Positions 23,445 through 33,169 of a stretch of DNA of 50,193 bases are shown here, in pieces. This DNA comes from Bacteroidales bacterium. GTDB lineage: Bacteria; Bacteroidota; Bacteroidia; Bacteroidales; CG2-30-32-10. The translations under genes and the position numbers were made by a program. The notes under the pieces were generated by a model. That model ran no database searches. It saw nothing but the letters and a program-made list of their open reading frames with translations, and was not told the DNA's origin. The stretch spans positions 1-50,193 of the forward strand of contig DAOQAK010000028.1 of NCBI GenBank assembly GCA_035353855.1. The letters run 5' to 3'. How positions within the stretch are numbered: position 1 is the first letter of the stretch; each line of letters starts with the position of its first letter.

Positions 23445-26357
23445 TTAATAACCAAAAATATCTTCAAGTGTCAGAGAAGTTATATCTCCATATTTTCCAA
23501 GCAATGTAAAATCAATATTCTTTTTATCTCCTACCACTAATGTTGTATGAGGTTTATCTTTCAGATATTTTTCTTCAAATGCTTTAACATCGGCAAAAGT
23601 AAGGCTTGAAACTTTATTATAAACGTCTTTGCGAATATCATAAGTAAGACCTAATTTTCTTGCTTTTTCATAATTGTATAAGATATCTGATTTTGTAATT
23701 CTGTCGGTTTTCATTTGCTGAATTATCGTGCTTTTTGCCAGTTCAAATGATTTTTCAGATTCAGGCATTTTATTCATCAGGTCTAACATTCCGTTCATAG
23801 CTTCTCCAAGTTTATCGGCTTGTGTACCTATATATGACAAACTGAAATACGATTTATTTTTATCCTGTGGTATTTGATATAATGATCTTGCTGTATATGC
23901 CAAACCTCTTGCTTCACGAAGCTCCTGAAATACTATTGAATTCATGCTTCCGCCAAAATATTCATTAAATAAAGTAATCGTAGGCTGAAGTTCTTTATTA
24001 AATAAATCTCCTTTATTCAGCAAATAAATATCCGCTTGTTTCATAGTAAAATCAACATAATAAACCTGGTTCTTCGAAGTAGGTTGTTGAGCAAATATTT
24101 TTGTAGCAGGTATCGGAACAAATGCAGCCGGTACTTTGTGATACTTTTCCAATGATGCTAATAACGCTTCTTTGCCCTGGCTTCCATAGTATACCACCCG
24201 ATGTTCATATGAGTTTACTCCTTTAATTACAGAAATCAATTCTTCAGGAGTAAGCGCTTTCAATTCTGTTTCGGAAAGAATATTTTTATAAGGACCATTG
24301 GCACCCCATTCGCCATAACTTCTGAGAGCGCCTACAATACTTTGTTTGCTTAATTTTGCATCTTTTCGTTTTTTAAGAATATCGCTTACTAAATTATCTA
24401 ATGATGTTTTATCTGATTTTGGATCGGAAAGCATGCTTTCAAACAATTCCATAGCTTTTCCAATATTTTCAGTTAAACCGGAAAGTGTAAGATAAGTTTC
24501 TTCATCACCAACAGTAATTCTATAGGAACATGCAATTTTATAAAATTCCTGTTTTAATTCTTCTGCTGTGTATTTCGAAGTTCCCAGATATTCAAGGTAT
24601 TTAAGGGCAATACTCCATTTTGCACTATTGTTTTTGCCCATATTAAATTTATAATCAAAATTAAATGTTCCATTTTCAATATTTTGTTTATAAACAACTT
24701 CAATATTGCTTTTTGTTTTCAGCGTAGTTATATCCTTTGTATAATCAAGGAAAACAGGTTCGATCTCATTGACTTTATTACTTTCAATTTTTTTATAAAA
24801 TGCCGATTGATCCGTTCTGTTTATTTTAAGAGGTGTTATTTTGGGTTTAGCAACTTTTACAATGCTATTATCAACACCTGTGCGCTTGTTAACAATCACA
24901 TAATTATTTTCTGTGAATTTTTCTTTCACAAAATTTATCACATCCTGTTTGGTGATTTTAGAAAGACGGTCTATTTTACCAACTTCATCTTTCCATGGAA
25001 TATGAAGAACAAATGAATTTACAAATGCAGATGCTCTGGATCCGTTATCTTCATAGCTTTTCATCTGTTGCAGTTTCATATCATTGATTATGGCGGTCAT
25101 CAGCCAATCAGGAAATTCGCCTTTTTTAATAAGGTCAATTTGCGAAAGCAGCAGGTCGCGTAACTCTTCCAGTGTTTGTCCTTCTTTAGGCTTACCAGAT
25201 AATACTTCAGCAGTATAATCATTCATATCATAGTAACCCGAAGATGCACTTAATACTTTTTGTTTCTGAACAAGATTAAGGTCAATCAAGCCTGCTGTGC
25301 TGTTTGACAAAATCATATCTATCATCGTGAGCATATCGGCATCTTTTGATGAAGCACCATTAAAGCGAAAAGCAATAGTAATATTTTCTGCATCAGGACC
25401 AACAACTTCTTTAACAACAGGAGAAGTAATAGGATCTTCAGGTTTGTATGTAAATGCAGGAACTTCTTTTTTCTCAAATGAACCAAAATATTTATCAATC
25501 AATTTTATTGTTGCATCAGGATCAAAATCGCCGGAAAGACATATTGCCATATTACTTGCTACATAATATTTATTATAATAATTTTTAATTTTTGTTATTG
25601 ACGGATTTTTCAGGTGTTCAGCAACTCCAATAGTTGGTACTTTGTAAGTATGATATTTAAAAAGCCCTTCCATCATTGCCTGCGATGCTTTACGCTGATC
25701 GCTTGCAAGAGTCATATTTTTTTCTTCATATACAGTTTCCAATTCCGTATGAAATAAACGAATCACATTATTTTTAAACCGGTCGGATTCTATTTCAAGC
25801 CAGTTCTGAACCTGGTTCGATGGAATATCATTTACATAAACAGTTTGATCAACCGAAGTATAAGCATTGGTTCCGGTAGCGCCTATTAATCCTACAAGTT
25901 TGTCGTACTCATTTGGAATAGCATACTGTGAAGCCAGCTGTGATAAGCTATCAATATCTTCGTAAATACTTAATCTTTTTAAAGAATCTGTAGTTACACG
26001 ATAAACTTCAAACAAACTTTCGATCTGATTTAAATAGGGTTCTTCCTTTGCATAATCTGCTGTTCCGAAATTTTTTGTTCCTTTAAACATCAGGTGTTCG
26101 AAATAATGCGCAAGACCTGTTGCATCGGAAGGATCGTTTTTACTACCAGCTCTTACTGCAATGTAAGTTTGAATTCTTGGAGCATCTTTATATACGGTCA
26201 TGTATACAGTAAGTCCGTTATCCAGTTTATAAATCCTTGCTTTTAACGGATCGTTTGGAACGGTGTCGTAAGTGTAGGTTTTCTGACTCTTTACAGGCAG
26301 AATAAATATCAGCATCATTAATGTTATCGCTGACAAATAACAAAATTTTGTTTTCAT
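23445..26357 (-). CDS. M16 family zinc metallopeptidase (paralogue 2)
   Basis: 970 residues. The signal peptide covers residues 1-25 (VKSQ). The zinc motif is H84-Y-F-E87-H88, with the downstream ETVYEEKNM glutamates. It aligns with paralogue 1 from end to end: the same KTYTY.SVPNDP start of the mature chain, the same NAYTSV.QTVY.NDIPSNQ block near 165-182, and the same LEDIFGY end. Despite the similarity it has its own terminator and its own TACTTTTA box (minus strand 26385-26378), so the two duplicates can be controlled separately. Periplasmic proteolysis is expected; substrates unknown. Confidence 0.92.
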   Translation of the reverse strand: MKTKFCYLSAITLMMLIFILPVKSQKTYTYDTVPNDPLKARIYKLDNGLTVYMTVYKDAPRIQTYIAVRAGSKNDPSDATGLAHYFEHLMFKGTKNFGTADYAKEEPYLNQIESLFEVYRVTTDSLKRLSIYEDIDSLSQLASQYAIPNEYDKLVGLIGATGTNAYTSVDQTVYVNDIPSNQVQNWLEIESDRFKNNVIRLFHTELETVYEEKNMTLASDQRKASQAMMEGLFKYHTYKVPTIGVAEHLKNPSITKIKNYYNKYYVASNMAICLSGDFDPDATIKLIDKYFGSFEKKEVPAFTYKPEDPITSPVVKEVVGPDAENITIAFRFNGASSKDADMLTMIDMILSNSTAGLIDLNLVQKQKVLSASSGYYDMNDYTAEVLSGKPKEGQTLEELRDLLLSQIDLIKKGEFPDWLMTAIINDMKLQQMKSYEDNGSRASAFVNSFVLHIPWKDEVGKIDRLSKITKQDVINFVKEKFTENNYVIVNKRTGVDNSIVKVAKPKITPLKINRTDQSAFYKKIESNKVNEIEPVFLDYTKDITTLKTKSNIEVVYKQNIENGTFNFDYKFNMGKNNSAKWSIALKYLEYLGTSKYTAEELKQEFYKIACSYRITVGDEETYLTLSGLTENIGKAMELFESMLSDPKSDKTSLDNLVSDILKKRKDAKLSKQSIVGALRSYGEWGANGPYKNILSETELKALTPEELISVIKGVNSYEHRVVYYGSQGKEALLASLEKYHKVPAAFVPIPATKIFAQQPTSKNQVYYVDFTMKQADIYLLNKGDLFNKELQPTITLFNEYFGGSMNSIVFQELREARGLAYTARSLYQIPQDKNKSYFSLSYIGTQADKLGEAMNGMLDLMNKMPESEKSFELAKSTIIQQMKTDRITKSDILYNYEKARKLGLTYDIRKDVYNKVSSLTFADVKAFEEKYLKDKPHTTLVVGDKKNIDFTLLGKYGDITSLTLEDIFGY

Positions 26358-26400
26358 AATTTATATTTTTAATGCGTTAAAAGTATTTTAATTTTTTTAA

Positions 26401-26436
26401 TTAAAAAAAAACTTCCGATAAAAATACCGGAAGTTT
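26401..26436 (-). terminator. Terminator of M16 peptidase gene 3
   Basis: A 9-bp perfect stem (26409-26417 with 26428-26436), followed on the minus strand by a run of T (complement of the A run at 26403-26411). It lies about 54 bases beyond the stop codon. Confidence 0.88.
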
Positions 26437-26489
26437 AAACGAACGATTAATAATGTTCAATGTATCTTGTTCAAAATGTCAATCGCATT

Positions 26490-29312
26490 TTATTTCTTTT
26501 CTTCTGGTTTCAATACAACTCTTACATAATTATCTTTCGGGAAATATTTTGAAAAACATTCCTGGATATCTTTTAAAGTGATTGCATTTACTTTATTTGT
26601 ATAATCTGTAATTAATTCAGCATCATCTTTATTGAAATAATATGATTCAAGCCTGTCGAGCCAGAATTTATTTGTTTTTACATCCACTTCTCTTCCACGG
26701 ATAAGTGTTTCTTTTGTTTTTGATAAATCTATTTCCTCTGGTCCTTTATCGCGAATAGATTTCATTATTTTAAATACGGCTTTAGTTAATTTATCCGCGC
26801 TGGAAGGAGAACATCCGAACATAATCATCAGGCTGTATTCCGATTCAGGATATTGATCAGCTGAAAGCTGTATCTGTGGAGAATATACACCACTCATTTT
26901 TTCACGAATCACTTCAATAAGTTTAATGCTCATAATCTCTTTTATCATTGCAAGGCAGATACGGTTTTTATCGTTCCAGTCGAATTTTTCATTCTGCATA
27001 ATTCCAACCATACTTTTCTGTTCTGTACCTTTATTTATAACAAAATCGGTTACTCCTACAGGGAATTTCGGATTTTTATTTTGCCATACTTCTTCTTTGC
27101 CTGTTCCGGGAAGTCCGCCAAGATATTTTTCGAGCATAGGTGTAATGGAATCAACATCAATATTTCCTACGATAAAAAATTTCATATTGTTAGCATTGGC
27201 AAACCGTTCAGAATAAATTTTATATGCAAGGTCGAGGTCAACCTGGTTTAATTGTTTTTCTTTTGGAATAACAATTACCCGGGGACTATTGCTGGTAGCT
27301 GCTTTGAATAATGTATCATAAAATGCATAAATAGGATTTGAACCTAAAAATTTTAACTGTGTTTTCATTTTCGACATAAATGCATTGTATTCAGCAGTGT
27401 CCTTTCGTGGTGCTTTGCAATATAAATAGGTAAGTTGTAATAACGTTTCAAAATCTTTAGGCCCACATTTACCAGACAATCCCTGTTTAATATCATCTAT
27501 ATACGGACTAAGACTTATATCTTTTCCTTTTAATTTTTTCTCTAATTCCGTATTGCTGAAATTGCCAATACCACACTGGTCAATTATGCTGCTTGCAAAA
27601 TAAGCAGAAGCATAATCGTTATCGGAATATAATGATGTTCCGCCCGTACTGTATGCTTTTACCAGAATTTCATCATTTTTAAAATCGGTCTTTTTTATGA
27701 TTGCAGTAACTCCATTACCAAAAGTAAGTTCAGTATATCCTAATTCTTTATTTTCTTTTTTGGAAGTTACATTTGTTCCTTTCAGTTCATCTTTTACCAA
27801 AGGTTCTGCTTTGAATTTATCAACATATGCAGTAACTACAGCTTTTTTAGATTCCGCAATTACATTAAGTAATTGTTTTTCGGTAGGAACTGTAATGCCT
27901 TCTTTTTCGGGAGCAGTGGCAACAATAATCATGTTGTTATCAGTAATCCATTTTGAAGCTAATGCATTTACATCTTCTAATTTTATTTCAGGCAGAAGTT
28001 TTTTCACTAGTTTAAATTCAGCCTGTGCACCGGGGATCGGGTCTTTGCTTAAAAAATTACTAACGTATTCTCCAACTAATCTTCCCGATTCAGTTTTATC
28101 AAATTCTTTAGCTGCTTTTTCATAATCGCTGAGTAGCTGGTCTTTTATACGTTCCATCTCGGTTTCTGTAAACCCGAATTGTTTCACACGCTGATTTTCT
28201 ATCAATAATGTTTGTAATGATTTTTCAATTTGATTTTCTTTTGATACTGCAAATAATTCGTATGCATCTTTTGTACGTGCAAGAAAACTGCCGTAATCAG
28301 TCTGAGCCATAATAAAAGGTGCGTCAGCCTTTAAAGTAATTTCATTCAAGCGAGCATTCAGCATTTCGGTATATAACGTTGCTGTTAGATATTGTTTATA
28401 ATCACCAACAGTAACATTTTCTTTTGAATCATGTTTATAAAATAACATCACTGCAGAACTTGTGGCTTCTTTATCGGTAACAATGCTTATGAGCGGTTCC
28501 TTATTATCGGGAATATCGAAAATTGTACGCTGACGTGGATTTACAGGTTTAGGAATACTTCCGAAATGTTGCTTTATCATGGCTTCCATTTCTTTAACAT
28601 CAATATCACCAACAACAGCTACTGCCTGCAAATCGGGACGATACCAGTCGCTGTAAAATTTACGGATGGTATCGTGAGCAAAATTTTTAATCACATTAAT
28701 ATCACCAATAGGAAGACGTTCTGCATAACGTGAATCTTTAAAAATTACAGGGAAATATTTTTTACGCATACGGTCATCTGCGCCTAATCCTAATCTCCAT
28801 TCTTCAGTAATAACGCCTCTTTCCTTATCAATTTCTTTCCCATCGAATGTAACCTGATGTGCCCAGTCCTCAATAACCTGCATTCCTTTTTCAATTAATT
28901 CTTTATTGTCTGTCGGGACTTGTAACATATACACCGTTTCATCAAAACTTGTGTAAGCATTGATATCAGCGCCAAACTTTACACCTGTTTTCTGTAAAAA
29001 ATCCACCAATTCATTATGTGGAAAATTTTTTGTTCCATTAAAACACATATGTTCGGTAAAGTGAGCAAGCCCTTTCTGGCTTTCATTTTCCATAATTGAA
29101 CCCGCATTTACAGCCAAACGAAGTTCAACACGTTTCTCGGGCTTAGCATTCTTCCGGATATAATATGTAATCCCGTTATCAAGCTTACCTATTACAACAT
29201 TAGGGTCAACCTTAAGCGAATCGTTTAGATTAACGTTTCCTTTTTGTCCGTATGAAAAACAGAAAAGGAACGAAAAAATTGCTGTACAAAGCAGTAAATT
29301 TAATTTTCTCAT
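26490..29312 (-). CDS. M16 family zinc metallopeptidase (divergent third copy)
   Basis: 940 residues. The signal peptide covers residues 1-22 (SYGQ). The zinc motif is H84-F-T-E87-H88, with the distal glutamate in ITEEWR (Glu170/171). It differs strongly from paralogues 1 and 2: it has the FNGTKNFP and DINAYTSFDETVY blocks of the PqqL-like branch and ends in VVLKPEEKK instead of LEDIFGY. It therefore probably has different substrates. It is the most upstream of the three same-strand M16 genes and ends at its own terminator. It begins 72 bp from the four-helix-bundle gene's end, with no clear promoter seen there. Confidence 0.92.
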   Translation of the reverse strand: MRKLNLLLCTAIFSFLFCFSYGQKGNVNLNDSLKVDPNVVIGKLDNGITYYIRKNAKPEKRVELRLAVNAGSIMENESQKGLAHFTEHMCFNGTKNFPHNELVDFLQKTGVKFGADINAYTSFDETVYMLQVPTDNKELIEKGMQVIEDWAHQVTFDGKEIDKERGVITEEWRLGLGADDRMRKKYFPVIFKDSRYAERLPIGDINVIKNFAHDTIRKFYSDWYRPDLQAVAVVGDIDVKEMEAMIKQHFGSIPKPVNPRQRTIFDIPDNKEPLISIVTDKEATSSAVMLFYKHDSKENVTVGDYKQYLTATLYTEMLNARLNEITLKADAPFIMAQTDYGSFLARTKDAYELFAVSKENQIEKSLQTLLIENQRVKQFGFTETEMERIKDQLLSDYEKAAKEFDKTESGRLVGEYVSNFLSKDPIPGAQAEFKLVKKLLPEIKLEDVNALASKWITDNNMIIVATAPEKEGITVPTEKQLLNVIAESKKAVVTAYVDKFKAEPLVKDELKGTNVTSKKENKELGYTELTFGNGVTAIIKKTDFKNDEILVKAYSTGGTSLYSDNDYASAYFASSIIDQCGIGNFSNTELEKKLKGKDISLSPYIDDIKQGLSGKCGPKDFETLLQLTYLYCKAPRKDTAEYNAFMSKMKTQLKFLGSNPIYAFYDTLFKAATSNSPRVIVIPKEKQLNQVDLDLAYKIYSERFANANNMKFFIVGNIDVDSITPMLEKYLGGLPGTGKEEVWQNKNPKFPVGVTDFVINKGTEQKSMVGIMQNEKFDWNDKNRICLAMIKEIMSIKLIEVIREKMSGVYSPQIQLSADQYPESEYSLMIMFGCSPSSADKLTKAVFKIMKSIRDKGPEEIDLSKTKETLIRGREVDVKTNKFWLDRLESYYFNKDDAELITDYTNKVNAITLKDIQECFSKYFPKDNYVRVVLKPEEKK

Positions 29313-29384
29313 GTTTTATTATTTTAAAAATATTTATTAATTGAAAGATTGTAAAGATTAAAAGATTGAAAAATTTGTTTTATG

Positions 29385-29804
29385 TTATTTCATAAAAAAG
29401 AAAAAACTCGCAATATTTTTTATAAGTTTATCTCTTTCATATTTTCTTAAATATTTAATAAAATTAGCTATTTGCTGCGATAGCGCTATTAATTTATCAT
29501 GCATCTCAAAATAAAATTCTTCTTGAATATAATCCGATTTAAATAAAATATGTAATTGACTTCTCAACTCTCCTGCTGAACCTTTTGAATATTTTAAATA
29601 TCTCACGAATTCTTTATTATTGTTGTATTCAAACCCTTCTGCAATATTATTTGATATAGAAGTTGCTGAACGACGGATCTGGTCTCTTGACCCAAAATCC
29701 TTCGCTAATTTCCCATCCTCAGTAATTTTATATATTTCAATTGCAATTTCAACAGCCCGTTTCCATATTTCAATATCTTCAAATTGATTAATTTTTTCGC
29801 CCAT
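29385..29804 (-). CDS. Four-helix-bundle protein (S23/IVS-type)
   Basis: 139 residues, all-helical. It contains the family signature near 53-75: the RSATSISNNIAEGF core followed by EFVRYLKYSKGSAGELRSQL. The family was first seen inside 23S rRNA intervening sequences of Leptospira and Coxiella, but is common as a stand-alone gene in Bacteroidota; no rRNA is present here. It forms homopentamers in solved structures; the function is unclear, possibly nucleic-acid related, or linked to diversity-generating retroelements in some genomes (avd-like). No reverse transcriptase or variable repeat is visible nearby. It has its own promoter between it and dnaX. Confidence 0.88.
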   Translation of the reverse strand: MGEKINQFEDIEIWKRAVEIAIEIYKITEDGKLAKDFGSRDQIRRSATSISNNIAEGFEYNNNKEFVRYLKYSKGSAGELRSQLHILFKSDYIQEEFYFEMHDKLIALSQQIANFIKYLRKYERDKLIKNIASFFFFMK

Positions 29805-29821
29805 AATTTTAACTATTTAAA

Positions 29822-29853
29822 CAAAAATATTATTTAGCATCCAAAGTCATCAA
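29822..29853 (-). promoter_or_regulatory. Candidate promoter of the four-helix-bundle gene
   Basis: Minus-strand TATTTTTG (29829-29822) with TTG (29853-29851) 21 nt upstream. The leader would be about 10 nt. Confidence 0.5.
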
Positions 29854-29880
29854 TCTTTTTAATTATTCTAATTTTTTCAA

Positions 29881-31632
29881 TTAAAAATCTATCTCCAAAT
29901 CAAATTCATTTTTTAATTTTTTAATTGCCGGATTTTTTTCAGCCATTTTATTGAATTTATCTTGTGGTGTAAATGGTTTTATTTTTTCAGCGCTTTTATT
30001 AATCACCGTTTGTAATTGAATACTATAATTATTCAATTCTTTTCTAATGAAAGATAGAATATCCAATTTTCTGTCGCTGATTTCTTTTTCCTGAACTTTA
30101 TTCTCAATAGTAAGTTCAATCAAATTTTCTTCTTTCAGCACAGGCATCCGTGATGTAAGTGTACTATAGTAATCCGGGTTTGTATTTTTATAATGTCCGG
30201 CAAATTTTAACCAGGCTTTTTCAAATTGTTCTGGAGTGTATTTTTCTTGTGGCTTTTCAAAATTATCGTTAACCTGGGATGAAGATTGTTTCGATAATTT
30301 ACTTTCTTCTTCCTCGGCAAGGTTCTCCAATATTGAACTGGTTCCTGTTACAATTTTTTTAACAACTTGTTTAACCGGTGGAGTTTCATTTACAACATTT
30401 TCATTTTGCACTACAGGAGCTTCGGTTTTTTTTTCTTCAATAGGTTTTGCAATTTCTTTTTGCTGAACTACAGGAGTAGTGCTGGTTTTGACAATAGGCT
30501 TTATCGTTTCGGATTTTATATTTGCCGGATTACTTTGCTGAAGGATACAGCACATTTGCATCAATGCAAGTTCTAAAAGTAAACGTTTATTATTTGCTGT
30601 TTTATAATTTACATCGCACTTTGCAACAACATCAAGGGTTTTAAGCAGAAAGTCAATTGGACAACTTTGTGCCTGGCTTTTATATTTATCGCGAATATTA
30701 TCGCCCACTTCAAGAAGTTTTAATGTTGAAGCGTCTTTGCAAACAAGAAGATTTCTGAAATGCTCGCCCAGCCCGCTGATGAAATGATGCCCATCAAAGC
30801 CATGTTCAATCACATCATTTAAAATCAAAAGTGTTGAAGGAATATTTCCCTGTAATAAATAATCGGTAACATGAAAAAAGTAATCGTAATCAAGAACATT
30901 TAGATTTTCAATAACTGTTTTGTAAGTAATTCCATTTCCTCCGGCAAAACTTACTATCTGGTCAAAAATAGAAAGTGCATCGCGCAATGCACCATCAGCT
31001 TTCTGGGCAATGATATGTAATGCGTCAGTTTCTGCTTCTACATTTTCACTTTGTGCAACATATGCTAAATGTTTTGCAATATCATCAATAGTTATGCGAT
31101 TAAAATCAAAAATCTGGCAGCGTGAAAGTATCGTAGGAATTATTTTATGTTTCTCCGTTGTAGCCAGAATAAATTTTGCATATACCGGTGGTTCTTCAAG
31201 AGTTTTAAGAAAAGCATTAAAAGCAGAAGACGACAACATGTGAACCTCATCGATGATATATATCTTGTATTGCCCTATTTGCGGCGGTATTCGCACCTGA
31301 TCAATAAGGTTCCTTATATCATCAACCGAATTATTCGAAGCAGCATCAAGTTCAAAAACATTGAATGAGTTTGATGTATTAAAAGAAAGACAAGGCTTAC
31401 ACTGGTTACAAGCTTCAACATTTGATGTCAAATTCTCGCAGTTAATAGTTTTTGCAAGTATCCGCGCACATGTAGTTTTGCCAACTCCACGTGGTCCGCA
31501 AAACAGAAACGACTGTGCAAGATGATTATTTCGGATCGCATTTTTTAACGTAGAAGTAATGGCATTCTGCCCCACAACCGTATCAAATGTTACAGGCCTA
31601 TACTTCCTTGCCGATACAATAAAATTTTCCAT
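29881..31632 (-). CDS. dnaX: DNA polymerase III subunit gamma/tau
   Basis: 583 residues. This is the clamp-loader ATPase: Walker A GPRGVGKTT at 46-54, zinc module Cys65, Cys75, Cys78 and Cys81, Walker B DEVHML near 128-133, and the SRC sensor motif near 170-172. Domain III ends near 365. A low-complexity linker (370-470) rich in Lys, Glu, Val and Pro then leads to a tau-like C-terminal domain (480-583). The linker contains nine consecutive A residues in the coding strand (30434-30426), encoding Lys401-Lys402, where slippage in either direction would reach a stop within about ten codons. It is divergent from the Dabb gene, with a promoter on each strand in the 110-bp gap. Confidence 0.95.
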   Translation of the reverse strand: MENFIVSARKYRPVTFDTVVGQNAITSTLKNAIRNNHLAQSFLFCGPRGVGKTTCARILAKTINCENLTSNVEACNQCKPCLSFNTSNSFNVFELDAASNNSVDDIRNLIDQVRIPPQIGQYKIYIIDEVHMLSSSAFNAFLKTLEEPPVYAKFILATTEKHKIIPTILSRCQIFDFNRITIDDIAKHLAYVAQSENVEAETDALHIIAQKADGALRDALSIFDQIVSFAGGNGITYKTVIENLNVLDYDYFFHVTDYLLQGNIPSTLLILNDVIEHGFDGHHFISGLGEHFRNLLVCKDASTLKLLEVGDNIRDKYKSQAQSCPIDFLLKTLDVVAKCDVNYKTANNKRLLLELALMQMCCILQQSNPANIKSETIKPIVKTSTTPVVQQKEIAKPIEEKKTEAPVVQNENVVNETPPVKQVVKKIVTGTSSILENLAEEEESKLSKQSSSQVNDNFEKPQEKYTPEQFEKAWLKFAGHYKNTNPDYYSTLTSRMPVLKEENLIELTIENKVQEKEISDRKLDILSFIRKELNNYSIQLQTVINKSAEKIKPFTPQDKFNKMAEKNPAIKKLKNEFDLEIDF

Positions 31633-31654
31633 TATGAATAATATGAGTTTTTGA

Positions 31655-31662
31655 CAAATTTA
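31655..31662 (-). promoter_or_regulatory. Candidate -7 box for dnaX
   Basis: Minus-strand TAAATTTG, matching TAnnTTTG. It would give a leader of about 15 nt. No clear -33 element. Confidence 0.45.
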
Positions 31663-31715
31663 AAATAATTTTCTTTCTGTAAAATTTCTAATTTTCTTAA
31701 TAAAACATAAAATCG

Positions 31716-31723
31716 TATTTTTG
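31716..31723 (+). promoter_or_regulatory. Candidate -7 box for the Dabb gene
   Basis: TATTTTTG, matching TAnnTTTG, 19 bases before the ATG. No clear -33 element. Confidence 0.45.
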
Positions 31724-31742
31724 AAATAAAATATAATTTATC

Positions 31743-32045
31743 ATGGTAAAACATATTGTTTTTTGGACATTTCACGAAACAGCCGAAGGCAGAAGCAAAG
31801 AAGAAAATATTCAGCTTGCGATAAATGGACTTGAAGGTTTAAAAAATAAAATACCTTCAGTAAGAAAACTTGAAACAGGCATTAATATTACTCATAGAGA
31901 TGGAGCTTTTGATCTTGCGTTGTATTGCGAATTTGAAAATATTTCAGGATTAAAAGAATACCAGGAACATCCTGAACATATTAAGATAATTCAATTACTG
32001 AAAAATATTCGCAATAAACGTGTTTATATTGATTATGAAATTTAA
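31743..32045 (+). CDS. Dabb (dimeric alpha/beta barrel) domain protein
   Basis: 100 residues, one stress-responsive A/B barrel domain: MVKHIVFWTF at the start (first strand with the conserved His), a helix with LEGLKNKIPSV near 36-46, DLALYCEFENISGLKEYQ near 60-77, and HPEHIKII near 80-87, which is the typical Dabb 'HP.H' helix. These proteins form dimers with a small ligand pocket; cellular roles in bacteria are mostly unknown. It is monocistronic, divergent from dnaX and separated from the next gene by a separate promoter. Confidence 0.88.
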   Translation: MVKHIVFWTFHETAEGRSKEENIQLAINGLEGLKNKIPSVRKLETGINITHRDGAFDLALYCEFENISGLKEYQEHPEHIKIIQLLKNIRNKRVYIDYEI

Positions 32046-32135
32046 TTTTTTCAGTAAAATCGATTATATAAATAATTTATTGGAAATTACTTCGTTACTT
32101 GTATTAAGACTTTTTAACAGAAGCGATTAATTAAT

Positions 32136-32167
32136 TTTGCATTTTCTTTAAAAAAAGAATATTTTTG
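32136..32167 (+). promoter_or_regulatory. Promoter of the PorG-like gene pair
   Basis: A TTTG -33 element (32136-32139) and a TATTTTTG -7 box (32160-32167) separated by 20 nt, an excellent match to the Bacteroidota consensus. The leader would be about 55 nt. Confidence 0.7.
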
Positions 32168-32228
32168 CAAAATATATAAACACTCATTTTTTATTGATAT
32201 TATCTTACTTGGCTTCAACTTTTTCCAA

Positions 32229-33155
32229 ATGAAAAAGATAATTATTCTTACTTTGTTAATAATATTAGGCTTACAGGATTTCTGTGAAGCCCAGACTACT
32301 TTATGGCGAAGAAGAAGAAGAGAATTTATTTTTGGAGCAGGTGCAAACAATTTTCTTGGTGATTTAGGTGGTGCAAACCAGGTAGGTACAAATGGGTTAC
32401 GCGATTTTGATTTCCCCGCTATACGCCCTGATTTCTATGTAGGTTACCGTTATCGTACTACAAAAGAAACTGCAATCAAATTTAACCTGGCTTATGCTTT
32501 CTTATATGGAAATGATAAATTAACAAAAGAACCGTTTCGTCAGAATAGGAATTGTAATTTTCGTTCACCGGTTATTGAACTTTCTTCACAATACGAATAC
32601 GTTGTTGGCAGGGAACGTCCCGGGCACATTTACAATTTGAAAGGTATCAGAGGATGGAGGTATATCCAGGTACAAACCTACTTCTTCGCCGGAATAGGTC
32701 TGATGTATTTTAATCCCAAAGGAGAAAAAGATGGTAGTTGGTATGCTTTAAAACCCTTATGTACAGAAGGAGAAGGATTTTTACCAACACGAAGAAAATA
32801 TTCGTCAATTCAATGTATAATTCCTTTTGGTATGGGATTCAAATATGCATTAAGCACAGATTGGTCGGTTGGTATCGAATATGGAATTCGAAAAACTTTT
32901 ACTGATTATATTGATGATGTAAGCAAAACATATGTGAACCCACATTTTCTTCAACAGGAAAAAGGTGATTTAGCAGCATACTTTTCAAACCCAACAAATT
33001 ATTCTTTACCACCCGAATGCGGAAATCCTTATAATGTAACCTATCCCGGGCAACAACGAGGAGATGTACGCGATAAAGATTCTTATATGTTTGGAATAAT
33101 TACGTTCTATTACAAAATACCTAAGGGTAGATTTACGTTACCTAAATTTAAATAA
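32229..33155 (+). CDS. DUF6089/PorG-like outer-membrane protein, first of a tandem pair
   Basis: 308 residues. The signal peptide ends near residue 21 (CEAQ). The mature N-terminus has the family block FGAGANNFLGDLGGANQVG near 37-55. The barrel core carries IGLMYFNPKGEKDGSWYALKPLCTEGEG (about 157-184) and IPFGMGFKYALSTDWSVGIEYGIRKTFTDYIDDVS near 198-232. These same blocks occur in DUF6089 proteins and in PorG, an outer-membrane component tied to the PorK/PorN ring of the T9SS. Gene order (PorG-like, uppS, bamA, ompH, ompH) agrees with that seen in Porphyromonas. Identity as the working PorG is uncertain because a second copy follows 14 bp later. Confidence 0.78.
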   Translation: MKKIIILTLLIILGLQDFCEAQTTLWRRRRREFIFGAGANNFLGDLGGANQVGTNGLRDFDFPAIRPDFYVGYRYRTTKETAIKFNLAYAFLYGNDKLTKEPFRQNRNCNFRSPVIELSSQYEYVVGRERPGHIYNLKGIRGWRYIQVQTYFFAGIGLMYFNPKGEKDGSWYALKPLCTEGEGFLPTRRKYSSIQCIIPFGMGFKYALSTDWSVGIEYGIRKTFTDYIDDVSKTYVNPHFLQQEKGDLAAYFSNPTNYSLPPECGNPYNVTYPGQQRGDVRDKDSYMFGIITFYYKIPKGRFTLPKFK

Positions 33156-33169
33156 GGTACTTTTCCTAA

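Noticed and set aside
29385..29804. Four-helix-bundle gene as accessory (avd-like) of a diversity-generating retroelement
   Set aside because: No reverse transcriptase, template repeat or variable repeat with adenine-specific changes is visible nearby; the family is common as a stand-alone gene.
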